A stretch of DNA of 64,000 nucleotides from Prostheceraeus crozeri (GCA_907163375.1 CAJQUW010001458.1:1-64000), one strand, 5' to 3'. Counted from the stretch's first letter, positions 1 to 10,484 are shown. Translations and numbers: made by a program. The notes: generated by a model from the sequence alone, not told the origin.

Positions 1-310
1 GGTGTGCTGCGCGAGTGAACATATCTGTAACATCTTTTGAATTCTTACTTTCTTTTAATAAATCATCCAATACAACAACATCATTAGACTGAAGTTTATC
101 CACTGGAATAATTCCTTCATGTCGAATAAAGTTGCGACTTTGCAATTCCTGAAACAGCGACGGTTGATAAATACCATAACACCAAATCACTCGATTGATA
201 GGTTCCTTAAACAACTCCCTTCTTTTATCCAATAAATTCAGCGTGAAAACAGTTTTACCTGCATGAGATGGACCTGATACAGTCAGAACTTTATCACATT
301 GACGTCTGAA
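1..310 (-). pseudogene. Polinton packaging ATPase, N-terminal part (copy A)
   Basis: Minus-strand reading gives the Walker A motif GPSHAGKT and Walker B VVLDDLL of the FtsK/HerA-like (A32-type) DNA-packaging ATPase of Polintons. The C-terminal half lies beyond the window start. The codon that is a TAA stop at 59062-59064 in the other copy is AAA (Lys) here, so that stop is a later point mutation there. This copy in turn lacks one base near its start (around 312-315, compared with 59321-59325), which puts the expected ATG out of frame. Family assignment is strong; functionality is doubtful. Confidence 0.8.
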
Positions 311-369
311 ATCATTTTAAAATTTGAGATTTCAAATTTGCATCATACGTTTAGAGCAAAGATATTACA

Positions 370-745
370 ATAGGTTGACGAAAGGATTAGATCGGAAGTT
401 TGGCTGCAAGAAACCGCTTTTGTGTTAGAGTTTCCTTTCTTTGAAGGGTGACTTTAGGATGGAGATGAAAGCAATTTGTAGATATCGCTTCAGTAAGCTT
501 CGTTGTTTTGGTGCTAATTACTTCGTCTAATTTAGACATTGAAAATAATTTAACTGAATTTTCGTTAGATGTCGTATAGCAATGTCTCGTGATTTGTTTA
601 TTCGTGGAGGCTTGAATGGCTGAAGAAACTTTGAGACTTTTGATTTTCGTTTCGCATTTTTCGGTGTTGTCTTTGCTACAATATCTATACAATTTGCCTA
701 TGTACAAACAATTGCGAATAATGACTCTCGAAATGAGCAATATAC
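370..745 (-). pseudogene. Degenerate small basic Polinton protein (copy A)
   Basis: This corresponds to the small basic ORF at 59357-59707. Shared stretches on the minus strand include the region around ETLTQK and the basic Lys/Thr-rich centre, but the reading frames shift several times and the C-terminal hydrophobic segment is lost. In the other copy the protein has a basic N-terminus and a hydrophobic C-terminus, fitting a core or minor virion protein. Here it looks dead. Confidence 0.55.
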
Positions 746-2076
746 CGTGCTACTTTGCAAAGTGATGCAAATTACGTTATGAAACAGGTTGACCCAAAGC
801 TTGTTACATTCTGAAGAAGCGCTTTCTCATTTCATCCTTTCGTCTAACATCTATCAAACATAGTTTCCCCGCTTTATGATGATGTCTATAGCAGTCTTTT
901 TGAAGATATGAATTTGCTAGCTTTTCTAATACTAGCAATGTACAGAAGGAATATACTTCGAGGTGTGCAGACATAGCTCGAAAACCAGTGGTGTACAATC
1001 AGTACCCACTGCCCTTTTCAATTTTTCTTTATGGAAAGTTGAATGTGAAAACTCTGAAATCGCTTCAATCACAGCTGTACTGTTGGTTAAATGCCGTTAA
1101 GCCGTTTCAGCAATTTTTATTATATGTTTTTAAAAAAATTTTGGGGGTGCATCCATTCCTTGAATAAGAAGAAATGGGAAAGAGGACTTTCCACCTTTCC
1201 TTTCCAAAATGACTAAACTTAATTTTCGCCCTAATCGCGCATATGACAATGCTATAGAGACATGTAATTCTTTAACTTAGAAATAGGAGTGCTGAGCATC
1301 ATCGACCATGTTCGAAGCGGTTCATCATTATGAAAATTTATCATTAATCTTGAAACAGTCTTTTAAAATGTGCATATGAATGTAATGTTCGCAGTCGTTT
1401 GCGAAAGACATGATCGCTTTTATCTAACCATCATGGCCATGAAAACAATAACTCTTCTCATTTGTAACTTTTATTGAATCCGGTAAAAGCATGCATTTAT
1501 AACTCATGGTTTGAAAGAGATAAAATAGATTACAGCTTGGTCAATATTCATACCAGCGAGCAATGATAACCATACAAGGACTTTGGCAGTAGTGTTGAGG
1601 TTAAAGGAGGAATAATAGAAGCATGGTTTATGAACGTGCTACTACAACGAACAGACAAAATAGGAAACACACAAAATCCTTAAAAACGTTTTGTGACTTC
1701 ATGATAATGTTGATTCACTTACTATCCAAGGTAAGGTGGGAGCAAAATAATCATCAATGATTAGATTGGGAAATTCTTTCCTCTCGCTTACCAGGATTAT
1801 TACAAAAGATTGCGTTATAAACTTGAAAGCTGGTAACCATATCGTTTAAAGTAATTAGAAGAGCACTCTACAAGAAAAGCCATAGTCTTGCAAATATTTC
1901 AGATTAAGTCCATGAATGTGTTTTCTCGCCCATGGATCAACATTGGGATCGGCTAGTTGGCATGTTGTTATGCTAGACATAAACAATTGATATGTCAATT
2001 GGTTATAGCAATAGCATGAGCTCCTGTGTACGGTTCACCCTCACAATCCGTAAAATGATTGATAGAAGCCTTTAAA
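746..2076. other. 1.3 kb with no recognisable gene
   Basis: Only short frames occur. A 64-codon minus-strand frame (804-998) resembles nothing I recognise and has no promoter or splice context. The stretch has no counterpart in the complete Polinton, so it may be variant-specific sequence or an old insertion. Confidence 0.5.
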
Positions 2077-2077
2077 A

Positions 2078-2244
2078 CGGGGGGGGGGAAAAAAATATAA
2101 AAAAAAAGGTTGTGGTAGAATGGGGGGGGGGGGGGGGTGGGTGGGGGTGGGAAAATTTGAGGAGCGGGTGGGTGGGTGGGGGGTAGGTGGTGTATGTGGA
2201 GGGTGGTTGGTTGAGGGGGGATAGGGGGGTGGCGGGAATGGGGG

Positions 2245-2292
<48 letters not shown>

Positions 2293-2307
2293 AAAAAAAA
2301 AATTTAA
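2078..2307. repeat. Poly-G/GGT tracts followed by a 48-base A-rich tract
   Basis: Runs of G up to about 14 long, GGGTGGGTGGG-type stretches and a long A run (2248-2307) make a low-complexity block. The G-rich strand could form G-quadruplexes. The apparent proline/phenylalanine-rich minus-strand ORF here is an artefact of this composition. Such tracts are also prone to assembly error. Confidence 0.85.
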
Positions 2308-2481
2308 CTTCTAAGGAAAACGTTCTATAAAATATTACAAAATGGAGAATTACATCGATGTTTTCACTGACAAATTCAAATGATATGATGGAACGAAGAA
2401 GTAAAATGTATCTAATAAGACCACGGTCTACGACATCAAAGCCACATAAGCGATTTGTCATAGGTTAGAGTTAGGAATGGT

Positions 2482-2751
2482 CTAGCAATTCTCCTTATTT
2501 GATTTGCGTTTTGTTGTAGCATTCTTCTCCGAGTTGCTCTTAGTAACACTGCTGTTAAGGATTTGATAAATTATGTCGTCAAGGTTGGGTGGTTTCGGAT
2601 TATATAGGATGGATTCCATATGCATGGAGAGAGAGGCTTTTTTATTATCCTTGTGTCGACCATAATATAGCCCATTCACTTTGAAAAGGATATCCCAAGT
2701 ACCTTCTCCGAGCTCATCACATCTGATGGGGTTTTGAATGATCTCCCTCAC
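2482..2751 (-). CDS. Uncharacterised ORF inside Polinton copy A
   Basis: Open frame of 89 codons, first codon GTG; the first internal ATG falls near 2625, so the true start may be on another exon. The C-terminus is Lys/Asn/Ser rich (SEKNATTKRKSNKENC). A TATAAAAG motif reads on the minus strand at about 2752-2760, just at the head of this frame, which is too close to be its promoter unless translation starts further in. No family recognised. It may be a further exon of the spliced gene at 2896-3269. Confidence 0.4.
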   Translation of the reverse strand: MREIIQNPIRCDELGEGTWDILFKVNGLYYGRHKDNKKASLSMHMESILYNPKPPNLDDIIYQILNSSVTKSNSEKNATTKRKSNKENC

Positions 2752-2895
2752 TTTTATAGTAAGTTACACCAATGTGATACCGGTAGGCAAATGTGAATTA
2801 CCATCCAAATCTTTCTATAGTGGAGTATCCGTGTCATCTCTCGTTCCATCTTGAGCAAGTGAGTAGGAATGTCATATGTAACTGTCACGTACTCC

Positions 2896-3269
2896 TCAAT
2901 AATATAAAGTTGGTGGCGGAATGTACGGAATCACGGGGATCAGTATGTAGTCCCCATACTGATTGNGCATTATCTTGACATCCGTGGAAGGGAGCATTCC
3001 CGTTNGGAGTACTACGCTATGATCATCATAACGCAAGGCTTGTTTAAATTTACGCTGTAGCGGTGTAGGATTATGTACCTTGGATGTTTCTTCCACTGGC
3101 CCCAGTTGTAGATGATCTGACCGTAGCGAACCTTGTAACGTTTGACCGCCATTTTGTCCTACTAGTGCAGCAGATGGAGTAGATGCCTGAAAATGAAAAA
3201 AGATTTTATTAAGTTTACGTTCATAGGGAGGAATGAGGGAGGGAGGACATAAGTAGCGGTACTTACCAT
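2896..3269 (-). CDS. Spliced small gene in Polinton copy A; ATG codon is its own exon end
   Basis: The minus strand shows ATG at 3269-3267 followed at once by GTAAGT (3266-3261), and a polypyrimidine tract plus CAG ending at 3187. Removing this 80-nt intron joins ATG in frame to a frame of about 97 codons ending at 2896 with the tail PPPTLYY. A minus-strand TATA box (TATAAATAG) lies about 110 bases upstream. The product begins Ala-Ser-Thr-Pro, has a central basic stretch (LQRKFKQALRYDDH) and resembles no family I know. Two ambiguous bases (N at 2966 and 3005) leave two residues undetermined. Other Polintons often carry poorly conserved accessory genes here; function unknown. Confidence 0.5.
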
Positions 3270-3374
3270 TTTAGTTGGGTAATAGAAACAGGGAAACTAG
3301 TAGGTAGAGGAGAAACTGTGCGTCCGTCACTCGTGTGATTTAACGATGGAATGATTCTCACTGTGGAAGGCTCG

Positions 3375-3386
3375 CTATTTATATAG
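3375..3386 (-). promoter_or_regulatory. TATA box of the spliced Polinton A gene
   Basis: The minus strand reads CTATATAAATAG. It sits about 105 bases upstream of the ATG at 3269 and just inside the TIR, so the TIR edge supplies the promoter. The homologous site in the other copy (about 59795-59815) has lost the motif. Confidence 0.55.
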
Positions 3387-3399
3387 AAATGCTTGATTC

Positions 3400-4435
3400 T
3401 CATTGGATGATGATCCTCATTGGACAATAACATCAAGCTGATTTTTCCAATCCGATGCTTCGTTTTGAAGCTAGAGTCCAAAAACGTCCAAAATTCTAAC
3501 TCTGTTTTAGTTGGTTTTCACCAAATGTCCCAAAAATTCTTTCAATGGGCGCGTCTCCACATCTAAAACGAAGACAGATAAGGAACAAGCCGCGATTGTT
3601 TTCACTGAATTTGTCTCACTCCCTCCTTGGCCCTGACTTCTTTCTAGTCTTAGCTTTCAAACGAGCTATCGCACGACAAAATCCGTCCACTGGAAGCCAA
3701 AATCGAAGCAAGCTGTCCAGCGGGGGGGGGGAAAGTCAGCCGAAAATTTTTTCTCTCCGATTTCGCTGGAAACATCCTTCCTAACCCAAAATTTCACGTA
3801 GATTCCCGAACATCTGGGGGTGATATATACCCTTCCCCGGGTTTTCTCTCTAATCCGATGCTTCGTTTGGGCGCTTACACACCAAAACCGTCCCACATTC
3901 TATCGGTTAGGTTCAAAATTTTGAAGAGGAAAACGAAAAGAAACAGTTTTTCTCGCCGATTGCCTTGAAACTCACCCTACCGATGCAGAATTTCACGCTG
4001 AATCCGAATCTGACCTCCGTTTTCTCATCCGACCACTCATTCCACTCGAAACAACCCATTTTACAACCCAACATTCAGCAGATTGCACCAAAAACATCAC
4101 ACACTATAGCCTAAAGACTAATCCTGGCGGTCGCCCACGACAACCTAGACGGTCGCCCACGTCAACCAGGCGGTCGGACCAACTCATCCGAGTCTCACAC
4201 TCTGATCGTTTTGCAGAGGCGGGGGGGGACGTCAGCGAAATGTTGTGAACGTGGACCCACCCGGCCGGCACACCACGACAGACCACAACCTCTGTCGTTC
4301 CAGAGGGGGGGGGGACTCAGACACGAAGCACCACGGCGGCCGACCACGACACTCTGCCGTGCCAGAGGGGGGGGGGGACGCAGCCACGACGGCGGCCATC
4401 TTGCGCTATCCAGTATTTGTCACTTGCTTACTACT
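3400..4435. repeat. Right terminal inverted repeat of Polinton copy A
   Basis: Diverged relative of the 59861-61158 TIR. It holds two copies of the GATGCTTCGTTT block (about 3449 and 3858), CAAACGAGCTATCGCACGAC (3658-3677), several poly-G tracts (3721, 4220, 4305, 4367) and the terminus GCTTACTACT. No genuine coding sequence; the frames through 4211-4472 are low-complexity shadows. Confidence 0.65.
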
Positions 4436-4859
4436 CGCGACGCTTTTGAAAGTCCTGCATGATTCCACATGAACAACTATCATTACAAATAATACGGAAT
4501 TTTCGCACAGTTAGAAGCAGAAGTTTCACCAAAAACAGGTATAGCTCTGGAGTAGTTCTGGCATTATAATGCCGCTAAAAACTTTCAAACATTCCCTTCT
4601 GCCTTCAAAAGGCTTCAAAACCCGCAACATGTGTATACGTCTGTTTCCCGTTCAAGTGATACGATTGAAATGTTCCTTCCAAGATTAAGTGTCAGTTAAT
4701 GTCGCACCTAGCATACGACTCAGACAAAAAGATTTCAGTGTATGGTGGAGGCACATTGTAAGACATTTTTGATACTCAATTGACAGCATTTTGACAAACT
4801 CAATTGAATGTTGTACTCTTTAGTCCAACTTAAAACACTAGACAAAAACGATGGTGGTT
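4436..4859. other. Flank of Polinton copy A, no gene seen
   Basis: Unique-looking AT-rich sequence. If 4435 is the element end, the first six bases (CGCGAC) would be the right target-site duplication, and its partner would lie outside the window. Confidence 0.5.
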
Positions 4860-5520
4860 TGAGACCAAGCTCACATGATTCCTCACACTAAGGTGAATTC
4901 ATCAGCAAACTTCATAATTTGAGCAGTTCTACAATTGATTAAAAGGGATGACATGAAAACACCAAAAAAGAAATGGACCCAATACCGAGCCCTGGGGTAG
5001 CCCAGGTTACTCTTCTTTTCAATAGGACGCACAAAAAAGTTTTTCCTCAGTTCTAGAAAAGTCGCTCAGTTAATCGAAGTCTGAAAACTGAGCAAGAACT
5101 GCTGCAATCAGTTCTACCAACACACCAAGAAGTCTTGCATTCACAAGGTTCGGACCAGCAGATTGCTTCCACGGAAGCGAACGCAATATCTCACACACGC
5201 AATCTTCATTGAATGGAATATTCCAAACTTCACTTGAGAAGGAACAAGTCGTCGACAACGGCAGAATTAAAACTCCTTCAGTAATGATGAAAATGCTCGT
5301 TCAAAAATTCTATATTTTGAAGTTTCGCTCAGGTCGTGTTGTTGTGCTTCCGTTTATCCCACAATCCCCCGTGTTGTTTCCTTTCACAATATCCCAAGCA
5401 TTAGTACGTCTATTCAAAACTCTATCACTCCAACGCTGCTTCGATTCCATTATTTCTGTCTTGACCTTTTCATTCAAGTGGAGGAAACGAGACCAGTTCT
5501 TCGAGTGATAGGAGATCCAT
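4860..5520 (-). pseudogene. Old non-LTR retrotransposon (LINE) fragment
   Basis: On the minus strand the order is: an endonuclease-RT linker (about 5510-5290), an RT N-terminal segment (5258-5070, with the typical K/QSAGPN.VNARLLG block), then after a deletion the RT block equivalent to GVPQGSVLGP (around 4985-5010), and a decayed FADD motif reading KFADEF (about 4890). This is a Jockey/CR1-type reverse transcriptase lacking roughly the first third of its palm and containing stops. It lies just 3' of the longer LINE below, in the same orientation. Confidence 0.7.
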
Positions 5521-5731
5521 CTATCTTCTATAAGCCCTTTAGGATTGGGAGTTATACAATGCCTATCATTTTGGAAAACTTGAAGAATAATAATAAAGCG
5601 TTTATTCTTTGAAAGATGGAAATCGAAAGTTACAAGAAAAAGTCACATGAATACAATCAGTAATAGTTGTCAATAAGTTGAAATGAAATTACAAGGAGAT
5701 AACGTGTCAAACCAAAACACTCCTTTGATAG

Positions 5732-6950
5732 CTATCGCTTAAAGCGCTCATTAAATAGCCGGCAAGAGTACAGGAAAAATGCTCTGCTACGACGCACTGT
5801 TCGCCTTCTTGGCAGAAGAAAGCGTTCTGAGTTTGCTTGGGTGGGCAAGTGTCGATGCAATATATGGCCTGGCTTCATTATTTGCTCCAACAATGTGAGA
5901 CATAAGTTATCTCCTCGGACTGATAGTCTAGGCAAGCATTCATTTGAACAATCGCTGCCACACAGTAGTCTGTGAAACCGACGTTGAGCCTTCTCAAATT
6001 GATTCGACTCGGTTTTGGACAGTGACACAAACACCGATGCACTGTACTCAAACAACGATCTTATCAAAGAAAAATAAGTCAATTTTAGGACAGAATGACT
6101 CAATGATCGACGCAACATTCTCATAATATAGAACCGACGAGATGCTTTCTTCAGAACATAATTGCAATGAGTAGACCAAATAGCATAACAGTTGAACCAG
6201 ACACCAAGAATCGATAGTTCTGTCACATGTTCAATATTCGACAGGCAAACGTCAGGAACGGTAGACCACTTTTTTATTGTAAGAGATTTGCATTTTCGTT
6301 CATTCATTTTGAGATCCATTGACTCTGACCACATCAAGAGTCTTTCATGCTCTCTTGCTATGTGGTAATTGTTTCTGTCATTATAGAGAGGAAAGCACAA
6401 ACTGATGTCATCGGCATAAATAATCAAATGACAATGAGAATAATCGATGTCGATTGTAGAGGTAGATAGAGCGAAAAGAAAAGGACCCAAAATTGAACCT
6501 TGTGGAATGCCTGAGGTAATTGCAACTGGCTGACTACAGGTTGTTCCGATCTTCACAAACTGAGAGCGATTACTAAGATAATCATAAATCCATTTAATAA
6601 ACTTGCGTGGAAAGCTACATTGATTGAATCGATTCAGTATATGTTCAAATTTTAGTCGATCGAAGACCTTTGAAAAGTTGTAAGACACAATGACAGCTCC
6701 AACAGTCCTCTGATCATCAAGATAACGGGTTAGGTGGTCATGCAGTGAAAGCAGAGCACATGCTGATGAAGAACCTGGTCTGAATCCAAATTGCTGATTA
6801 TGGTAGCATTCAAGCATTTTGTCCTTCATGGAATTGAGGACTATAGTCTCCAGGATTTTGGCTGGTAATGGAAGTATACTGATGGGTCGTAAATTGTCTA
6901 TCGTTGACGCTGATGTCTTAGGTATGGGTGTAATAGCCGCCGTTTTCCAA
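5732..6950 (-). pseudogene. LINE reverse transcriptase
   Basis: RT finger-palm blocks are visible in order: ITPIPK (about 6930), QQFGFRPGSSS (about 6790), a motif A region in which the usual DxSKAFD reads YNFSKVFD, so the first catalytic Asp is lost, GIPQGSILGPFLF (about 6500) and YADDISL (about 6420). The thumb and C-terminal domain run to a stop at 5732. The frame stays open for about 400 codons. Upstream coding continues after a one-base frameshift near 6950. Loss of the motif A Asp would inactivate it. Confidence 0.85.
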
Positions 6951-6952
6951 AA

Positions 6953-7747
6953 CTATGGTACTTCGGCGTTTCTCAAAGAAACACGAAAAAGTTCACACAT
7001 AGGCTTAGCGATTATCTGGGCGATGTGTTTATAAATGATTGCCGGGAAGTCTAATGTAGCTTTACCTTTCTTCACTTTCTCAATTAGAGTTTGAACAAGC
7101 ACTGGAGTAACCAAAGGATCCCATTCGCAACTACTGCTTTGATCGTTGGCACACAGGCTTAACTGAAAATTTGAAACTTCCGAGTCCAAAAAGACAGATG
7201 ACAACCTGGCATTTATCATTTCAACACCCGTCTCTAAGCTATCGTATTGGGAGAGTATTGCGGTCAGCGGCGTCTTAGCTTTCGTGCCCACATGCTCGTT
7301 TACTGATCTTCACATGTCTTGCGCTGCAATCCTCTTCGACCATGAGATCTTAGATTTCCATATCTCTCTTCTCACCTTGAACTTCAGGTATTCATACAAC
7401 GGGAAATTTTGACTTCGAAACGCAGCCCATCTCCTGTTTATGAGGTCTTTGATTACACTGGTTATCCATGGCTTGTCTCGAGGAGAAAACGATACAAGTG
7501 ATGATGGAATTGATTCGCTAACAGCACGATTCAGAGTCTCGTGAAACCTCGTACACTTTTCCTCAACACATGAATTGTCAGAATAAATGAAGTCCCAGTT
7601 TACATTCTCGATAATGTCAGAAAACTGGTCTAAATTAGATTTTCGAAAATCATACACTTTCTTAAAAGTCTTGTGAGAGTGAGTGTACTTGCAGGTTGGA
7701 ACCGCCAAAAGGGAAACATGATAAATCTTAGCGGTCAAAAGGAGCAC
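6953..7747 (-). pseudogene. LINE ORF2 linker between endonuclease and RT
   Basis: Two same-frame pieces (7747-7310 and 7291-6953) are separated by a TGA at 7310. They contain the typical WITSVIKDLINRRWAAF and KVRREIW blocks that link endonuclease to RT in Jockey/CR1 elements. No catalytic function. Confidence 0.75.
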
Positions 7748-7907
7748 ATGCAGTAACGGAAAAATTCGACGACAAATCCTCCGATAGCAATATGTAATCC
7801 AGTTGAGACGTATTATAAGTTGGCAAGTTGTACAGATTCGTTAAATTAAATGAAACGCAAATATCGTTTATATCGAAACGATTCAGGTCTCCACAAATCG
7901 CGATTTC

Positions 7908-8162
7908 TTAATCAGGAAAATCACTCAGAAAATCATCGATAAAGCAAATTAAAAAATCGTTGATCTTATGAAAAGTCTGCACGGCATGGTCAGGTGGGAT
8001 ATAAATTCCGAGGAGAAGCACTTTAGAATTGTTCAGAGAGATAGCAGCACATTCAATTTCTTCGGGAGCATTACACTTTAGACGGTTTGCAAAAATTGAA
8101 TCCCTTATCCAAACAGCAACTCCTACACCAATTCTACCTTTCCTATCATCCCGATGGCACAC
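7908..8162 (-). pseudogene. LINE endonuclease, C-terminal piece
   Basis: Contains RKGRIGVGVAVWIRDS and LLLGIYIPP, characteristic of the middle of APE-type LINE endonucleases. The N-terminal catalytic Asn/Glu blocks and the final SDH block are absent. Confidence 0.7.
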
Positions 8163-8671
8163 CTACGATTTGCGTATGTTTTTCCTACTCTGCGGTGAGA
8201 CTGAATTTCATCATTATTCATGCCAACAGATGTCAAAATTTCATGAATGGTTGACTGGTCAGACTTTATTTGTTCCTCAACTGAGCCAGTTTTGGATTCC
8301 AAAATACCAGAAATAACAATATTATTTCTGCGCAGGGCTCTCTGCTCAAATTCTTGCAAGATGTCGTTAAAACCGATAACTGTATTTTGCTGTAAATCCG
8401 AAATCTTCTTTTCAAGCATATTACACCGACAGCGAAGTTGAGCATTTTCGTCGGTTACAATTGTGAGCTTTTGTAAAAGAGTATCGAATTTAGTATCAAT
8501 TAAAGAAGCAATCTTCTCCATAGTTATGTCTGAACGCTCAACCTGTTGCAAATTCTGCTTTTTTATAGTCACGAAAGCTTTTATAAGTTCCGCTTTCGTT
8601 ACACTTGCTTTTCGAGTAGTAAGATCATCTTCTGACATCGATAATATTGAGTCACAGTTAATTGTTGACAT
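8123..8671 (-). pseudogene. LINE ORF1-like coiled-coil protein, truncated
   Basis: Starts at ATG 8671. Heptad-like Leu/Ile spacing over residues 45-110 predicts a coiled coil, followed by ALRRNNIVISG and HRRVGK, the start of the RRM-like region found in LINE ORF1 proteins. It then fuses out of frame into endonuclease sequence and stops. The normal role would be RNA binding and chaperoning. Confidence 0.7.
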
Positions 8672-8799
8672 TATCAGTTAAAAGACAAGGTAGCGGATAT
8701 CTATTGAGTTTACGGATTCGAACCAAGCCAAAAGAAAACTCTCCGTCAAAGCAAATCCAAACCGTAAAGCGCACGACTATTAGGACGCGAATGATGGAT

Positions 8800-8885
8800 C
8801 TATACAAACCAATCAGGATTCGAACCAACAAAACTTTGGTGCATAGACGTCTAGCTTCGCACTTAACCAACACAGCTAGCAGACA
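8800..8885 (-). repeat. tRNA-like SINE head
   Basis: The minus strand has an A-box-like GTTGGTTAAGTG and, about 35 bases on, a perfect B box GGTTCGAATCC. The spacing is tRNA-like but the acceptor stem does not pair, so this is a tRNA-derived Pol III head rather than a working tRNA. A second GGTTCGAATCC lies 100 bases further along the same strand (about 8711-8721). Confidence 0.5.
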
Positions 8886-9225
8886 CTACGAGAACACCGA
8901 TGAACTGAGATGTAGCAATTCATAGAAATTGGATACGAGCGCGTGACTTGGGACCAGCATGCGACAAGGTCAGAAGATATGCGCATGCGCAGATTGACAC
9001 AATCCAAAGGGAAAGATTTGGAAGCCCCTAGCACAAGATGTATATATCTTCTGATGAATTTGAAAGCACCAAACGACGCGTCGAATAACGGAGATCACGC
9101 ACATATAAAAATCCACACAGAAAGGTTGTGAGATATATGACAAACCACAAGAAACACCCAGATGATCAGAAGACAGCAGATGATACGACCAGCACGCACG
9201 ACGATTACCAGGTTTTGGAAGAGTA
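8886..9225. other. No gene seen
   Basis: Short frames only; no recognised repeat beyond the adjoining SINE-like sequence. Confidence 0.5.
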
Positions 9226-9228
9226 GAA

Positions 9229-9785
9229 GTACTAAAATCCGTAGAAATGAATCAATCGTCACCAAACTTTAAGTACACGTAAGTGAGAACATTTTCTACC
9301 CACATACCAAATTTTGTGCGAATTGGACAAGTGCTTTTTGAATTAGAGACGATAGCTTGAAGTGCAGCGATGTCTTCAACTTGATCTGACTTCTTCTGAC
9401 CTCATCGTCTGAGTAGATAATACTTGGTCAACAAGGTCATTTCCCGCCAACTCGTGAAGTGATGATGACCTGGCGATTGGCATTTTTAACATGAAAAAAT
9501 GTGGTAACTGGCAAGGTAGTGGTCGTAGGAAGATTTCAAATAGCAGTGGATGAGACGAAGAGGGAGAGAGAACAATGCTCACACGTGTAACAATAATGCG
9601 TCGAACCGACGAAGTCAGATCAAGCTGTTGACACCGCTACACTTCACGTCATCGTCTCTATTGCAAAAACCATCTCTCTGATCTGCATTAACTTTAGGGT
9701 GTGGGTGGAAAATATGCTTTAAGTACGTCTACCTGAAGTTTGGTCACCATTGATTGAGTTTTGCAGATTTTAGACAAATTTGAAA
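9229..9785. repeat. Foldback repeat with diverged 170-bp arms
   Basis: Sequence 9229-9400 is matched in inverted orientation by about 9605-9780 (shared blocks: ACCAAACTT, CAATCAATGGTGACC versus CAATCGTCACC, AGAGACGAT, CTTGATCTGACTTC). The roughly 200-bp centre is unrelated. It fits a MITE or foldback element; no transposase inside. Confidence 0.6.
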
Positions 9786-9927
9786 GCCTGGTGGGGGAAA
9801 GAAAGATAACCCATAAGCACCGAAGATCCAAATAATCTATAAAACAGAATTTCTATAACATAAGTTCACTTAGCAACTTATAATTTCACTACTTAATCGC
9901 AGTAACGTGATGAAAGAAAGTACGTGC

Positions 9928-10095
9928 GACGCTCCCTTTCGCAATAATCTTTAATGAAAAAGTCAAGATAAAACTTATCTACACGTCAAGTGTCTCGATG
10001 TACTAAAAGAAGGCGAACCTTTGAGACGTTTGCTGTGTAAATAGATTTATCTTGACTTTTTTTATTACAAGCCATTTCTAAAGGGAGTGCCGTAA
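9928..10095. repeat. MITE-like hairpin
   Basis: CTCCCTTTCG...AAAAAGTCAAGATAAA in the left arm is answered by TTTATCTTGACTTTTT...AAAGGGAG in the right arm, giving an imperfect hairpin of about 70-bp arms with a 20-bp loop. Confidence 0.65.
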
Positions 10096-10265
10096 CCTTT
10101 CCCTCTCGTTTCTGTGAACACCCTCCCTCACAATGCCTCAGCACTTAAACTAAAACAGCACCATCAGATATAGCATTGAACAGGCCACTATTCTTTATAT
10201 TTTCTTTGGTATTAAGTATTATCAAACAAACCCAGCTTAATTGAAAATCTAAAAAGAATGAAACC

Positions 10266-10484
10266 GATTAAGTCAATCGAAGACATCAACACCATTGATT
10301 CACCGGCCTCACTCACCTGACCAAAGAATTGAGCCGGGGTCGAGCTCGCTACTTCTTCAATAGGCCACACTGACGGTAAGAGCTACAAACTCGTCTCCAC
10401 AGCGGACTGCGGTTCGATTCCTGGATTAGGCGAGTGGGGCCGGGGAATCAAGGGTACTGTTGGTTACTTTTGTTGACTTAATCA
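10266..10484. repeat. tRNA-like repeat with inverted ends
   Basis: The left end ATTAAGTCAATCGAAGACAT and right end (complement ATTAAGTCAACAAAAGTAAC) form about 50-bp imperfect inverted repeats, both continuing into TTGATTC.CCGGCC. Between them lies a B-box GGTTCGATTCC (10410-10420) behind GGTAAGAGC. The left end recurs alone at 20799-20865. It combines MITE-like ends with a Pol III-like core. Confidence 0.5.

Larger units (their letters stand above)
1..4435 (-). mobile_element. Polinton/Maverick copy A, right-hand part
   Basis: The first 750 bases match, in order and orientation, the packaging ATPase and small basic protein genes at 58985-59780 of the complete Polinton in this window. The block at about 3340-3480 matches the inner edge of that element's right TIR (shared text around GATTCTCATTGGATG and GATGCTTCGTTT). 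The stretch 3481-4435 is TIR-like and ends GCTTACTACT at 4435, the same terminus as the complete copy (CTTACTACT at 61158). I infer that the window begins inside a second Polinton whose left part lies outside. Between the shared genes and the TIR it holds 2.5 kb absent from the other copy, so it is a different variant or carries an insertion. The target duplication cannot be tested because the left end is missing. Confidence 0.75.
5585..8680 (-). mobile_element. Internally deleted LINE (Jockey/CR1-like)
   Basis: In minus-strand order: a coiled-coil ORF1-like head (8671-8123), a C-terminal apurinic-type endonuclease piece (8162-7908), the endonuclease-RT linker (7747-6953), the reverse transcriptase (about 6950-5732) and a 3' tail with AATAAA-type motifs ending near 5585. 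ORF1 runs straight into the endonuclease in overlapping frames at 8123-8162, so about the first half of the endonuclease and the end of ORF1 are deleted. One stop (7310) and one frameshift (about 6950) break ORF2. Non-autonomous now. Confidence 0.85.

Noticed and set aside
2072..2461. 129-codon Phe/Pro-rich minus-strand frame
   Set aside because: Produced by poly-A and poly-G tracts; no protein-like composition.
4211..4472. Two overlapping plus-strand frames in the TIR of Polinton copy A
   Set aside because: Arise from GC-rich TIR sequence with poly-G runs; no relation to known proteins and no promoter.
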